From NCBI RefSeq assembly GCF_003344625.1, contig NZ_QPKJ02000002.1, positions 372,001-436,000 on the forward strand: 64,000 nt of DNA, in the 5' to 3' direction. The notes beneath the pieces were generated by a model that was not told the origin of the DNA, made no database searches, and saw only the letters and a list, made by a program, of their open reading frames with translations. Positions 16,931 through 24,584 of the stretch are shown here, in pieces. The first letter of the stretch is position 1. Each line of letters begins with the position of its first letter. Both the position numbers and the translations under genes were made by a program. The DNA is from Solirubrobacter deserti (GTDB lineage Bacteria; Actinomycetota; Thermoleophilia; Solirubrobacterales; Solirubrobacteraceae).

Positions 16931-17118
16931 TCCTTCGGGACCACCGGAGCAGCCGCTTCGTCGCCCGCCTCGACCTGCTCGAGGCGGGCGCGCAGCCGGT
17001 CCCGCAGCTCCTCGGGCGTGTAGTCGGACTGGGGACGGCGGTTGCGCGACCACACCGCGCCGGTGGCCGCGACCCCCGCCGCGCCCGCGAGCCCGAGCCA
17101 CTTCCAGCGCGCCTTCAT
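16927..17118 (-). CDS. Small single-pass membrane protein
   Basis: A 63-residue protein with one N-terminal hydrophobic helix (WLGLAGAAGVAATGAVW) followed by a basic, then charged cytoplasmic-type tail (TPEELRDRLRARLEQVEAGD) that may form a short coiled coil. The family is not recognised. Its stop codon and that of the convergent phospholipase-like gene use the same four bases CTAG (16927-16930). It is divergent from the papain-like gene with only 26 bases between the starts. Confidence 0.6.
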   Translation of the reverse strand: MKARWKWLGLAGAAGVAATGAVWSRNRRPQSDYTPEELRDRLRARLEQVEAGDEAAAPVVPKD

Positions 17119-17144
17119 GCGCGGAAACCCTACTCTCTTGCTCC

Positions 17145-17759
17145 TTGGCGGAGCTGAGTTTCCAAGAAGCGGTCGACACCAGCCGGACGGGCGACATCTG
17201 GCTCTTCCGTGGGCGCTCGGTCGCGGACCGCGCGATCCAGACGCTCACCAACGCCCCGGTCAACCACGTCGGGATGGCGGTCGCGCTCGACGACATGCCG
17301 CCGCTGCTGTGGCACGCCGAGCTTGGCCGCTCGCTGCCGGACGCGTGGACGGGCGAGCGCCACCGCGGCGTCCAGCTCCACAAGCTCGCCGACGCCGTGC
17401 GGACGTGGGACGCCAAGTACGGCCAGCGCGCGTGGGTGCGGAGGCTGGAAGGCGGTGAGCTCACGCGCGCGCACGAGGGCCGGCTGCTGGAGATGATCGA
17501 CAAGTACGACGGCCGGCCGTTTCCGACGACGCCCGGCCTGATGCGCTCGTGGGCGACCGGGCGGGTGCGCCGGCGCGAGGCCTCCCGCGAGACGATCTAC
17601 TGCGCCGAGCTCGTCGCGACCACCCTGCAGCACATGGGGCTGCTCGGCGACAAGCGCCCGATGAGCTGGTACGACCCGGGCAAGTTCTGGAGCGGGGACG
17701 AGATCGAGCTGGCCGCGCCCTACCGGCTGAGCGAGGAGATCGCGGTCCGGCCCGAGTAG
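17145..17759 (+). CDS. Permuted papain-fold hydrolase (YiiX/NlpC-P60-like)
   Basis: A 204-residue protein that fits the circularly permuted papain-like amidase group. It begins with TSRTGDIWLFRG, has the catalytic-His type segment NHVGMAVAL at about residues 40-48 and a later YCAELVATTLQ segment whose Cys would be the nucleophile. Relatives act on lipids or cell-wall peptides. TTG 17145 is the first usable start and has no visible Shine-Dalgarno, so the message may be leaderless. No signal peptide is seen. Confidence 0.75.
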   Translation: MAELSFQEAVDTSRTGDIWLFRGRSVADRAIQTLTNAPVNHVGMAVALDDMPPLLWHAELGRSLPDAWTGERHRGVQLHKLADAVRTWDAKYGQRAWVRRLEGGELTRAHEGRLLEMIDKYDGRPFPTTPGLMRSWATGRVRRREASRETIYCAELVATTLQHMGLLGDKRPMSWYDPGKFWSGDEIELAAPYRLSEEIAVRPE

Positions 17760-17772
17760 CCGCCGGTCCACC

Positions 17773-17830
17773 ACGGGCTCGTCGAGCCCGTAGGTCAAAT
17801 CTCCTTTTCCGGTCTGTTCGTTCACAGACC
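17773..17830 (+). terminator. Two hairpins ending the papain-like transcript
   Basis: ACGGGCTC (17773-17780) pairs with GAGCCCGT (17784-17791) around a three-base loop, and GGTCTGT (17811-17817) pairs with ACAGACC (17824-17830). Between them lies CTCCTTTTCC. The first hairpin is 14 bases after the papain-like stop and likely terminates that transcript; the second could work for leftward transcription as well. Confidence 0.5.
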
Positions 17831-17873
17831 TAAAGCGTTGTAGCGAGCTGCCGAAACTAAAACTCAGGTCGCC

Positions 17874-17970
17874 TCCCACGACAAAGGCACACCCGCTGCG
17901 AAGCGGCGTCGCAAAGACACGGAGCTCCTGCCTCCACAGGAGCTAGCCGGTCTGCCGAACGGGTCACGGG
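17874..17970 (+). promoter_or_regulatory. Cyclic di-GMP-I (GEMM) riboswitch
   Basis: The leader of the CAP-protein gene carries the main GEMM elements in order: AAAGGCACACC (P1 5' strand, GGCA 17886-17889), a hairpin CGCT-GCGA-AGCG with GNRA tetraloop (17894-17905), the conserved CGCAAAG (17910-17916), a perfect 8-bp stem AGCTCCTG/CAGGAGCT (17923-17944), then AGCCGG and the closing TGCC (17953-17956). GEMM RNAs bind cyclic di-GMP and switch expression of the downstream gene. The expression platform before ATG 18009 is not resolved; GC-rich complementarity around the GGAGG site suggests translational or termination control. Confidence 0.78.
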
Positions 17971-18008
17971 AGCGCGTTGTTTCCCGGAATCCGTCCCGGA
18001 GGGGTCCC

Positions 18009-18533
18009 ATGCGTCGTTTTCGTCAGGTCGTCGTGTCGTCTGCTGTTGCCGTTTTCGCGTTCGCCGCCGCTCCCGCGGCCTCGAACGCCGCCACGTGCTC
18101 GGGCGCTGACTCCACCGCCACCAAGCCGGCCGTCCGCGCGACGCTGTGCCTGCTCAATGCCGAGCGCCGCGCCGCCGGCCTGCGTCCGCTGCGCCTGGAC
18201 GGCAAGCTCAACCGCGCCGCCCGCGGCCACTCCCGCGACATGGTCGCCCAGCGCTACTTCGCCCACGAGTCCCGCAACGGCGCCGGCTTCGACGACCGCA
18301 TCAAGCGCACGGGCTGGACCAAGTCCCGCCGCTCGTACACGATGGGCGAGAACATCGCCTGGGGCGGCGGCCACCTCGCCACGCCGCGCTCGATCGTCCG
18401 CAGCTGGATGAACTCCGCCGGCCACAAGGCCAACATCCTCGCCCGCGACTTCCGCTTCATCGGCATCGGCGTCGCCAATGGCGCCCCGACCGGCGGCTCC
18501 GGCGCGACCTACACCACCACGTTCGGCGGCTGA
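18009..18533 (+). CDS. Secreted CAP-domain (SCP/PR1-like) protein
   Basis: A 174-residue exported protein: signal peptide RRFRQVVVSSAVAVFAFAAA with cleavage near SNA/ATC, then a CAP domain. Diagnostic pieces are LLNAERRAAGLRPL, the HSRDMVAQRYFAHES segment, GENIAWGGG and SWMNSAGHKANIL with a C-terminal IGIGVANG. Bacterial CAP proteins are extracellular and of mostly unknown function. GGAGG precedes ATG 18009. The upstream GEMM riboswitch places it under cyclic di-GMP control, which would tie it to surface attachment or lifestyle switching. Confidence 0.93.
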   Translation: MRRFRQVVVSSAVAVFAFAAAPAASNAATCSGADSTATKPAVRATLCLLNAERRAAGLRPLRLDGKLNRAARGHSRDMVAQRYFAHESRNGAGFDDRIKRTGWTKSRRSYTMGENIAWGGGHLATPRSIVRSWMNSAGHKANILARDFRFIGIGVANGAPTGGSGATYTTTFGG

Positions 18534-18537
18534 CCCG

Positions 18538-18576
18538 AACCTAAAGCAACATTAACGGGTCTGACCCCTTTAGGTT
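18538..18576. repeat. Palindromic element, copy 1 (GGGTCTGACCCCTTTA type)
   Basis: AACCTAAAG (18538-18546) is complementary to CTTTAGGTT (18568-18576), and the space between holds GGGTCTGACCC. The inner sequence is shared with copy 2 at 18629-18649. It begins just after the CAP stop codon, so it can fold in the 3' end of that mRNA. Confidence 0.6.
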
Positions 18577-18580
18577 CGCG

Positions 18581-18603
18581 CGGCGCCCGCAAGGGCGCCG
18601 TTT
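18581..18603 (+). terminator. Rho-independent-type terminator of CAP gene
   Basis: CGGCGCCC-GCAA-GGGCGCCG (18581-18600) is a perfect 8-bp GC stem with a GCAA loop followed by TTT. It sits 48 bases after the CAP stop codon and before the histidine kinase gene. Confidence 0.75.
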
Positions 18604-18628
18604 CGGCGTTCAACGGCGATTTCGTTCC

Positions 18629-18649
18629 TAAAGGGGTCTGACCCCTTTA
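18629..18649. repeat. Palindromic element, copy 2
   Basis: TAAAGGGGTC and its exact complement GACCCCTTTA surround a single central base, a 21-base near-perfect palindrome. It ends 11 bases before the GTG start of the sensor kinase, over the expected ribosome-binding area, so it could be a mobile-type repeat, an operator or a translation-blocking hairpin. Confidence 0.65.
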
Positions 18650-18660
18650 AGATCGGGTCC

Positions 18661-20112
18661 GTGGCGCGTGGTGAAGCTGTCCGTCGGCGCCAGGCCGGGG
18701 TGCTCGTGGTCGGTGCGGCCGAGCCCGAGATCCAGTCCTGGTTACGGGCCGCGGGGCATCTCCCGCGGGCGGTTCGGCGCGTCTCGGCGGCCGGGGCGGC
18801 GCTGGAGGCCGAGCCGGTCGACCTGGTGATCGTCGACCGCGACTCGTCCGGCAAGGACGCGCCCGAGGTGTGCCGCGTGCTGCGCGACGACCCGCGGCTC
18901 GGGGACGCGTGGATGCTCGCGATCACGGTCGCGGCCAAGGGGCGGATGGCCGACAGCGTGCTCAACGCGGGCGCGGACGACTACCTGCACCGCCCGTTCA
19001 CGCGCGCGGAGCTGATCGCGCGCACCCGGGCCGGGCTGCGCGCGGCGCAGGAGCGCGCCAACGACCGCCTGCTGCGCACCCTGATGGAGAACGTCCCGGG
19101 CGCGATCTACCGCAGCGCCTGGCACGCGGACCACCAGCTGGAGATGATCACCGACGAGATCGAGCGCATCTCCGGCTACCCGCCGCACAACTTCCTGTCC
19201 TCGACGAAGCGCACGATCATGACGCTCGTCCACCCCGACGACCGTGCCATGGTCGCCGAAGCGGTCGCGCGCTCGAGCGCCCACAGCGAGGAGCCGTTCG
19301 AGCTCGAGTACCGCATCGTCCGCGCTGACGGTGAGGTGCGCTGGGTGCTCGACCGCGGCCAGGTCGTCAGCGGCCCGGGCAACCGGCTGTGGCTCGACGG
19401 GGCGATGTTCGACATCACCGAGCGCAAGAGCGCCGAGGAGGCCGCGCTGCGCCACCAGGTCGAGGCCGCCCGCACCGCCGAGCTACGCGCGTCGCGCTCG
19501 CGCATCATCGAGGCCGCCGACAAGGCCCGGCGCAAGATCGAGCGCGACCTGCACGACGGCGCGCAGCAGCGGATGGTCGCGCTCGTGCTCGACGTCCAGG
19601 TCGCCAAGCGCCGCTTCGCCAAGGACCCCACGGACATCGCGCCGTTCCTGGAGAAGCTCGGCAAGGACCTGCAGGACGCTTCCGCCGAGCTGCGCGAGCT
19701 CGCGCGCGGCATCCACCCGGCGGTCCTGACCGAGCGCGGGTTGACCGCGGCCGTCGGCGCCGTCGCCGCGCGCTGCGTCGTGCCGGTCGAGGTCGTCCAC
19801 GAGCTCGAGGAGCGCCTGCCGCCCGCGGTCGAGGCCACCGCCTACTTCACCGTCGCCGAAGCGCTGACCAACGTCGCCAAGTACGCGGAGGCCACGCACG
19901 CCAGCGTCCGGCTCGACCGCTCCGACGAGGGCCTGGTCGTCGAGGTGCGCGACGACGGCATCGGCGGCGCGTCGGCCGACGGCGGCTCCGGCCTGTCCGG
20001 GCTGGCCGACCGCGTCGGCGCGCTGGACGGGACCCTGACCGTGGAATCGCCCCAGGGAGAAGGCACCCTGGTGCGAGCGGTGTTGCCGTTGAATGGAGCA
20101 AGTGGTGGGTGA
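18661..20112 (+). CDS. REC-PAS hybrid sensor histidine kinase (NarL-type, HisKA_3)
   Basis: A 483-residue soluble kinase. Residues 12-128 are a receiver domain with Asp59 as phosphoacceptor candidate (DLVIVDRD) and the K-switch region replaced by LHRPFTRAEL. Residues 137-255 are a PAS fold ending in WLDGAMFDITERKSAEE. Residues 285-350 carry the HisKA_3 dimerisation helix with His298 (RKIERDLHDGAQQR), and 390-478 the ATPase (ALTNVAKYAEATHAS; DDGIGG; GSGLSGLADRV). No membrane segment is present, so it senses a cytoplasmic signal or is fed by another kinase. No cognate LuxR partner is adjacent. Confidence 0.92.
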   Translation: MARGEAVRRRQAGVLVVGAAEPEIQSWLRAAGHLPRAVRRVSAAGAALEAEPVDLVIVDRDSSGKDAPEVCRVLRDDPRLGDAWMLAITVAAKGRMADSVLNAGADDYLHRPFTRAELIARTRAGLRAAQERANDRLLRTLMENVPGAIYRSAWHADHQLEMITDEIERISGYPPHNFLSSTKRTIMTLVHPDDRAMVAEAVARSSAHSEEPFELEYRIVRADGEVRWVLDRGQVVSGPGNRLWLDGAMFDITERKSAEEAALRHQVEAARTAELRASRSRIIEAADKARRKIERDLHDGAQQRMVALVLDVQVAKRRFAKDPTDIAPFLEKLGKDLQDASAELRELARGIHPAVLTERGLTAAVGAVAARCVVPVEVVHELEERLPPAVEATAYFTVAEALTNVAKYAEATHASVRLDRSDEGLVVEVRDDGIGGASADGGSGLSGLADRVGALDGTLTVESPQGEGTLVRAVLPLNGASGG

Positions 20113-20434
20113 TCGACGCGTGGTGTATTCGAGCTCGGACGGTGACCTGCGCAAGGCGCCGCCGGCTGACGCGATGCGGGCGCGCAACAACGCCGGCGGG
20201 CGCGTGAAGGTCAAGCGGGAGGTGGCCGGCCGGCGCGGCAAGGGCGTGACCACCGTCTACGACCTGCCGTTGCGCGACCCCGAGCTCAAGGCGCTCGCGG
20301 GCAAGCTCAAGAAGCGCTGCGGCGTCGGCGGCTCGGTCAAGGACGGCGTCATCGAGCTGCAGGGCGACCACCGCGACGTGGTGATGGAGGTCCTGCGCGC
20401 CGAGGGCTACGACGTGGTCGCCGCGGGCGGCTGA
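20093..20434 (+). CDS. SUI1/YciH-type translation factor
   Basis: A 113-residue protein with the SUI1 fold: GRVKVKREVAGRRGKGVTTV followed by CGVGGSVKDGVIELQGDHRD, the conserved core of eIF1/YciH. In bacteria YciH may tune start-codon selection. ATG 20093 lies inside the end of the kinase gene (20-base overlap), suggesting coupling. The 3' end overlaps the convergent endonuclease-like gene by 28 bases. Confidence 0.9.
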   Translation: MEQVVGDRRVVYSSSDGDLRKAPPADAMRARNNAGGRVKVKREVAGRRGKGVTTVYDLPLRDPELKALAGKLKKRCGVGGSVKDGVIELQGDHRDVVMEVLRAEGYDVVAAGG

Positions 20435-21189
20435 ACGTCGACGAGCAGCGCCGAGTGGTCGCTGAGCCCGGCGCGCCGCCACTCGTGGCAGTACACCGAC
20501 GCGACGGGCTCGAGCCCGTCCAGCAGCACATGGTCGAGCCGCCAGCCGCCGCGGTCGTCCTTGAAGGTCCAGCTCGCGTCGCGCGTGCCGTAGCCGTGCA
20601 GCGCGCGCCACGCGTCCGTCCAGCCGAGGTCACGCACCAGCGCGCGCTCGGCGAGGTCCCACCGCTCGCCGCGCTCCGGTCGCAGGCGGCCGTGGGTGTC
20701 GTGGGCGAAGGTGAGCAGCGTGCCGTCCTCGAGCTCCCGCCGCGGCGTGTTGAGGTCGCCGCACAGCACGCGCGGGCGCGCTGACGGCTCGCGCAGGTGA
20801 GCCGCGACCGCTTCGTGCGTGCGAATCTTGGCCAGCTCGGGCGACGGCGCGATGGGGGAGTGGACGTTGACGATCTCGACCCCTTCGACCTCGCAGCACA
20901 GCACGCGCTCCGGCCACGGCAGGTCGTCGGGCGCGGGCAGACGCGTGACCGCCGCGCGGGCCGCGGTCAGCACCGCCAGCCGGCGCTTGGTCGGCTTCGG
21001 CGGCAGCCCGTCGAGCGCGGTCTCGACCGCCGCGAACCCCGCCGCCGCGAGGGCCTCCCGCCACAGCGGCGCCGTACGCAGCGTCACCTCCTGCAGGCAC
21101 ACGACGTCAGCGTTCACACCCGCGATCGCGGCGGCCTGGTCCGATTGCTTGCCCACCCGACCCGCCACGTTCCAGGTGATCAGTCGCAT
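20407..21189 (-). CDS. Endonuclease/exonuclease/phosphatase family protein
   Basis: A 260-residue protein of the DNase I/ExoIII-like fold. Motifs are MRLITWNVAGR at the N-terminus, DVVCLQEV with the metal-binding Glu, NVHSP, the CGDLNTPR motif near residue 154 and SDHSALLVD at the C-terminus, giving a complete metal-dependent phosphoesterase active site. It is closest in style to ExoIII-like nucleases, but lipid or nucleotide phosphatases share the fold. ATG 21189 is chosen at the start of the conserved strand. It is convergent with and overlaps YciH. Confidence 0.85.
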   Translation of the reverse strand: MRLITWNVAGRVGKQSDQAAAIAGVNADVVCLQEVTLRTAPLWREALAAAGFAAVETALDGLPPKPTKRRLAVLTAARAAVTRLPAPDDLPWPERVLCCEVEGVEIVNVHSPIAPSPELAKIRTHEAVAAHLREPSARPRVLCGDLNTPRRELEDGTLLTFAHDTHGRLRPERGERWDLAERALVRDLGWTDAWRALHGYGTRDASWTFKDDRGGWRLDHVLLDGLEPVASVYCHEWRRAGLSDHSALLVDVQPPAATTS

Positions 21190-21298
21190 CTCGCCTCTGC
21201 TGTTGACATGATGAACACAGCGCACGCTGACCACGTGCGCCTTCCGTCGGTCCGGCGGCGCGTGAAACCTGGGATGGATCGCGCCGCCGGCCGCGTCG

Positions 21299-22267
21299 TC
21301 AACGCGTGAGGACCAGCTTGCCGAAGACGTCGCCGGCGGCCAGCGTGGCGAACGCCTCGCGCGCGTCCGCCAGCGGCACCTCGGACTCGATCACCGGGCG
21401 CACGTCCCGCTCGACGCACAGCCGCACGAGCCGGTCGAGCTCCTCGCGCGTGCCCATCGTGGAGCCGATCACGGACAGCTGCAGGAAGAAGATCCGGGTC
21501 AGGCTCGCGGGCGGGGCGTCGCCGCTCGTCGCGCCCGAGATCACGAGCGTCCCGCCCGGCTTGAGGGCCTTCAGGGAGTGCTCCCAGGTCGCGGCGCCGA
21601 CCGTCTCGGCCACCACGTCCACGCGCTCCGGGAGCCGTGCCCCCGGCTCGAACACCGCGTCGGCGCCCAGCCCGAGCGCCCGCTCGCGCTTGTCCTCGGA
21701 CCGCGAGGTCGCCCACACGCGCGCACCGGCGGCGCGCGCGAGCACGATCAGCGCGGTCGCCACGCCGCCGCCCGCGCCCTGCACCAGCACCGTCGCGCCG
21801 GGCTGCAGGCACGCCCGCGTGAACAGCATCCGGTACGCGGTCAACCACGCCGTCGGCAGGCACGCCGCCTCCGCGAAGCTCAGCTCGCGCGGCTTGGGGA
21901 CGAGGTTGCGCCGCGGCACGGTCACCCGCTCGGCGAACGTGCCCATGTGGCGCTCGGACAGGATCGAACGCTTCGGGTCGAGCGTCTCGTCGCCGCGCCA
22001 GTCCTCCGAGGGAACCACCGAGTGCACGACCACCTCGTTGCCCTTCTCGTCGACGCCGGCGGCGTCGCAGCCGAGGATCATCGGCAGCGCGTCCTCGCGC
22101 AAGCCGACGCCGCGCAGTGACCACAGGTCGTGGTGGTTGAGCGACGCGGCGCGCACCTCGATGGTCGTCCAGCCGTCCGTGACCGACGGCTCCGGCCGCT
22201 CCCCGACCTCCAGCCCGGAGAGCGGATCGTGGCTGGATAAAGACTTCGCGAAGACGGCCAGCACCAC
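21299..22267 (-). CDS. Zinc-binding dehydrogenase / quinone oxidoreductase-like (MDR)
   Basis: A medium-chain dehydrogenase of about 322 residues. The N-terminal GroES-like part has SLNHHDLWSLRGVG and ILGCDAAGV; the Rossmann part has VLVQGAGGGVATALIVLARA, a glycine-rich NAD(P) motif, and TLVISGATSGDAP. The four structural-zinc cysteines of classical alcohol dehydrogenases are absent, which fits the YhdH/YhfP/quinone reductase subgroup. Start is GTG 22267 or the adjacent GTG 22264. It is divergent from a secreted hydrolase with only 37 bases between. Confidence 0.85.
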   Translation of the reverse strand: MVLAVFAKSLSSHDPLSGLEVGERPEPSVTDGWTTIEVRAASLNHHDLWSLRGVGLREDALPMILGCDAAGVDEKGNEVVVHSVVPSEDWRGDETLDPKRSILSERHMGTFAERVTVPRRNLVPKPRELSFAEAACLPTAWLTAYRMLFTRACLQPGATVLVQGAGGGVATALIVLARAAGARVWATSRSEDKRERALGLGADAVFEPGARLPERVDVVAETVGAATWEHSLKALKPGGTLVISGATSGDAPPASLTRIFFLQLSVIGSTMGTREELDRLVRLCVERDVRPVIESEVPLADAREAFATLAAGDVFGKLVLTR

Positions 22268-22304
22268 TTGAGCGTACGGGGCCGGATGCCGACATACGTC
22301 GTAG

Positions 22305-23390
22305 ATGATCCGGAAGTTCGCTCTCCCCACCGTCCTGCTCGCCACCGCCGTCCTGCCGGCCACCGCGAGCGCCGCGCCGCGCATGGAATTCGCCATCCAG
22401 GACGACGCGGTCTTCGTCGACCAGCGCTGGATGGCGCGCGACCGGGCGCTCGAGCACGCTCGCGCCCTCGGCACCAAGCGCATCCGGGTCAACATCCTGT
22501 GGGCGCGCACGCTCGTGAGCGGCGCCGAGCAGCGGACTCCGCCGGCCGAAGGCGCGCAGTACGACTTCTCGAAGGTCGACGCGCTGCAGGCCGCTGCCGC
22601 GGCCCACGGCATCAAGCTCCAGTTGACGGTTACAGGTCCGGCGCCGGCGTGGGCGACCAAGGACGGCAAGGTCGGCGCCAACCAGCCCGACCCGGTCAAG
22701 TTCGCCGCCTTCGTGCGCACCGTCGCCGCCCACTTCAAGGGCCGCGTCGACCGCTACTCCGTCTGGAACGAGCCGAACCTGAGCGCCTGGCTGGCGCCGT
22801 CGAGGACCGCGCCGCAGCAGTACCGCGCGCTCTACAAGGCCGCCTACACCGCGATCAAGACCGTCGACCCGAGATCGAAGGTGTTGTTCGGCGAGCTCGC
22901 CCCGAACCGCGATGGCCGCACGATCGCGCCGCTGAAGTTCATCCGCGCCGCCGCGCCGCGGAACGCCCGCCTGAAGGCCGACGGCCTGGCCCACCATCCG
23001 TATCAGTTCACGGTCGCGCCGACCAGGAAGACCGGCGGCCCCGAGGACGCGCCGATCAGCCAGCTCCCGCGCCTGATCAGGACGCTCGACCAGCTCGCGA
23101 AGATCAAGGGTCTGAGCACGCCCAAGGGCAAGGGCCTGGATCTCTACTTGACCGAGTTCGGCTACCTCAGCGCCGGCAACCGCGCGATCTCGCAGAGCGC
23201 GCGCGCCACCTGGCTGCGCTCGGCCTACACCGTCGTGCGCTCCAACCGGCGCGTCAAGCAGATGCTCCAGTACCAGCTCGTCGACGGCACGCCCGACCAG
23301 CTCTGGCACACGGCCATCATCGACAATCACGGCCGCCCGATGGGCGCCTACGCCGGCCTCGCCAAGGCCGCCGCTTCGCTCGTGCATTGA
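22305..23390 (+). CDS. Secreted glycoside hydrolase, clan GH-A type
   Basis: A 361-residue exported protein: signal peptide MIRKFALPTVLLATAVLPAT with cleavage near SAA/PRM, then a TIM-barrel glycosidase pattern. The acid/base glutamate sits in SVWNEPNLSAW (Glu156) and the nucleophile candidate in YLTEFGYLSA (Glu284), the spacing expected for GH-A families such as GH5, GH39 or GH51-like enzymes. Family and substrate are not certain; similar proteins in soil actinobacteria are often annotated as cellulase-like. GATG starts at 22305 without a strong ribosome site. Confidence 0.8.
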   Translation: MIRKFALPTVLLATAVLPATASAAPRMEFAIQDDAVFVDQRWMARDRALEHARALGTKRIRVNILWARTLVSGAEQRTPPAEGAQYDFSKVDALQAAAAAHGIKLQLTVTGPAPAWATKDGKVGANQPDPVKFAAFVRTVAAHFKGRVDRYSVWNEPNLSAWLAPSRTAPQQYRALYKAAYTAIKTVDPRSKVLFGELAPNRDGRTIAPLKFIRAAAPRNARLKADGLAHHPYQFTVAPTRKTGGPEDAPISQLPRLIRTLDQLAKIKGLSTPKGKGLDLYLTEFGYLSAGNRAISQSARATWLRSAYTVVRSNRRVKQMLQYQLVDGTPDQLWHTAIIDNHGRPMGAYAGLAKAAASLVH

Positions 23391-23471
23391 GGACCGGTGC
23401 GCGCGTAGGCGCGGGTGCGGGTCAAGGAGTAGCATCGCGCGCCCAACGCGTCTACGGGGGAGGAGAGCCTC

Positions 23472-24584
23472 GTGAAGACCAAGGCAGCGATGTTGCGCGG
23501 ACCCGGCTCGGACTGGGAGATCGCCGAGCTCGAGCTCGACGAGCCCAAGGCCAACGAGGTGCTGATCCGGTGGGTCGCCGCGGGTCTATGCCACTCGGAC
23601 GAGCACCTGCGCCACGGTGACATCGTCCCGCGCTTCCCGATCGTCGGCGGCCACGAGGGCGCCGGCATCATCGAGAAGTGCGGGCCCGGCGTGAGCCGCG
23701 TCAAAGAGGGCGACCACGTCGTCACCTCGTTTCTGCCGGTGTGCGGCCACTGCCGGTTCTGCGCCACCGGGCACTCGAACATCTGCGACTACGGCGCGAC
23801 GATCCTCGACGGCTGCCTGCCCGACGGCACGTTCCGCTTCCACGACAACGGCTCCGACATCGGCGCCATGTGCATGCTCGGCTCCTTCAGCCAGTACTCG
23901 GTGATCTCCGAGACGAGCTGCGTCGCGGTCGACGAGGACATCCCGCTCGAGACCGCCGTGCTCGTGGGCTGCGGCGTCCCGACGGGCTGGTGCAGCGCCG
24001 TCTACGCGGCCGACGTCGTACCGGGGGAGACCGTCGTCATCTACGGCATCGGCGGCATCGGCGCCAACGCGGTGCAGGGCGCGGCGCACGCCGGCGCGGC
24101 GAACATCATCGCCGTCGACCCGCTCGCCAACAAGCGTGAGGCGGCCCAGGACCTCGGCGCGACGCATAGCGTGGCGAGCGCCGAGGAGGCCCATGAGCTC
24201 GCGCAGGAGCTCACGCGCGGCGTGGGCGCCGACAAGGCGATCATCACCGTCGACATCGTCAACGAGGAGGTCGTCGGCAACGCCGTCAACGCGATCCGCA
24301 AGGGCGGGACGGCCGTGATCACCGGGCTCGCGGACCCGAACAAGCTCACGGTCCAGCTGTCGGGCGCGGTGCTCACGCTCTACGAGAAGACGGTCAAGGG
24401 GACGCTGTTCGGATCGGGCAACCCGATGCACGACATCCGCAACCTGATCGGCCTCTACCAGGCGGGCAAGCTCAAGCTCGACGAGCTGATCACCAACCGC
24501 TACCAGCTCGACGACATCGGCCAGGGCTTCCAGGACATGCTCGACGGCAAGAACATCCGGGGCGTTGTCATTCACGAGCACTAG
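23472..24584 (+). CDS. NDMA-dependent (nicotinoprotein) alcohol dehydrogenase, Rxyl_3153-like
   Basis: A 370-residue zinc alcohol dehydrogenase. Catalytic zinc ligands are Cys and His in AGLCHSDEH and GGHEGAG plus a later Cys in LVGCGVPTGW; structural-zinc cysteines are CGHCRFCATGHSNIC. The Rossmann motif is YGIGGIGANAVQG. Overall wording matches the NDMA-dependent family (TIGR03989, Rxyl_3153 type), whose tightly bound NAD is recycled by an external acceptor and which co-occurs with mycofactocin. No mycofactocin genes are in the window. GGGGAGGAG precedes GTG 23472. It overlaps the next gene by 20 bases. Confidence 0.88.
   Translation: MKTKAAMLRGPGSDWEIAELELDEPKANEVLIRWVAAGLCHSDEHLRHGDIVPRFPIVGGHEGAGIIEKCGPGVSRVKEGDHVVTSFLPVCGHCRFCATGHSNICDYGATILDGCLPDGTFRFHDNGSDIGAMCMLGSFSQYSVISETSCVAVDEDIPLETAVLVGCGVPTGWCSAVYAADVVPGETVVIYGIGGIGANAVQGAAHAGAANIIAVDPLANKREAAQDLGATHSVASAEEAHELAQELTRGVGADKAIITVDIVNEEVVGNAVNAIRKGGTAVITGLADPNKLTVQLSGAVLTLYEKTVKGTLFGSGNPMHDIRNLIGLYQAGKLKLDELITNRYQLDDIGQGFQDMLDGKNIRGVVIHEH

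Noticed and set aside
15335-17503. 722-codon leftward open frame across the phospholipase-like and papain-like genes
   Set aside because: Composition is typical of antisense frames in GC-rich DNA, it spans two well-supported genes and has no recognisable motif.
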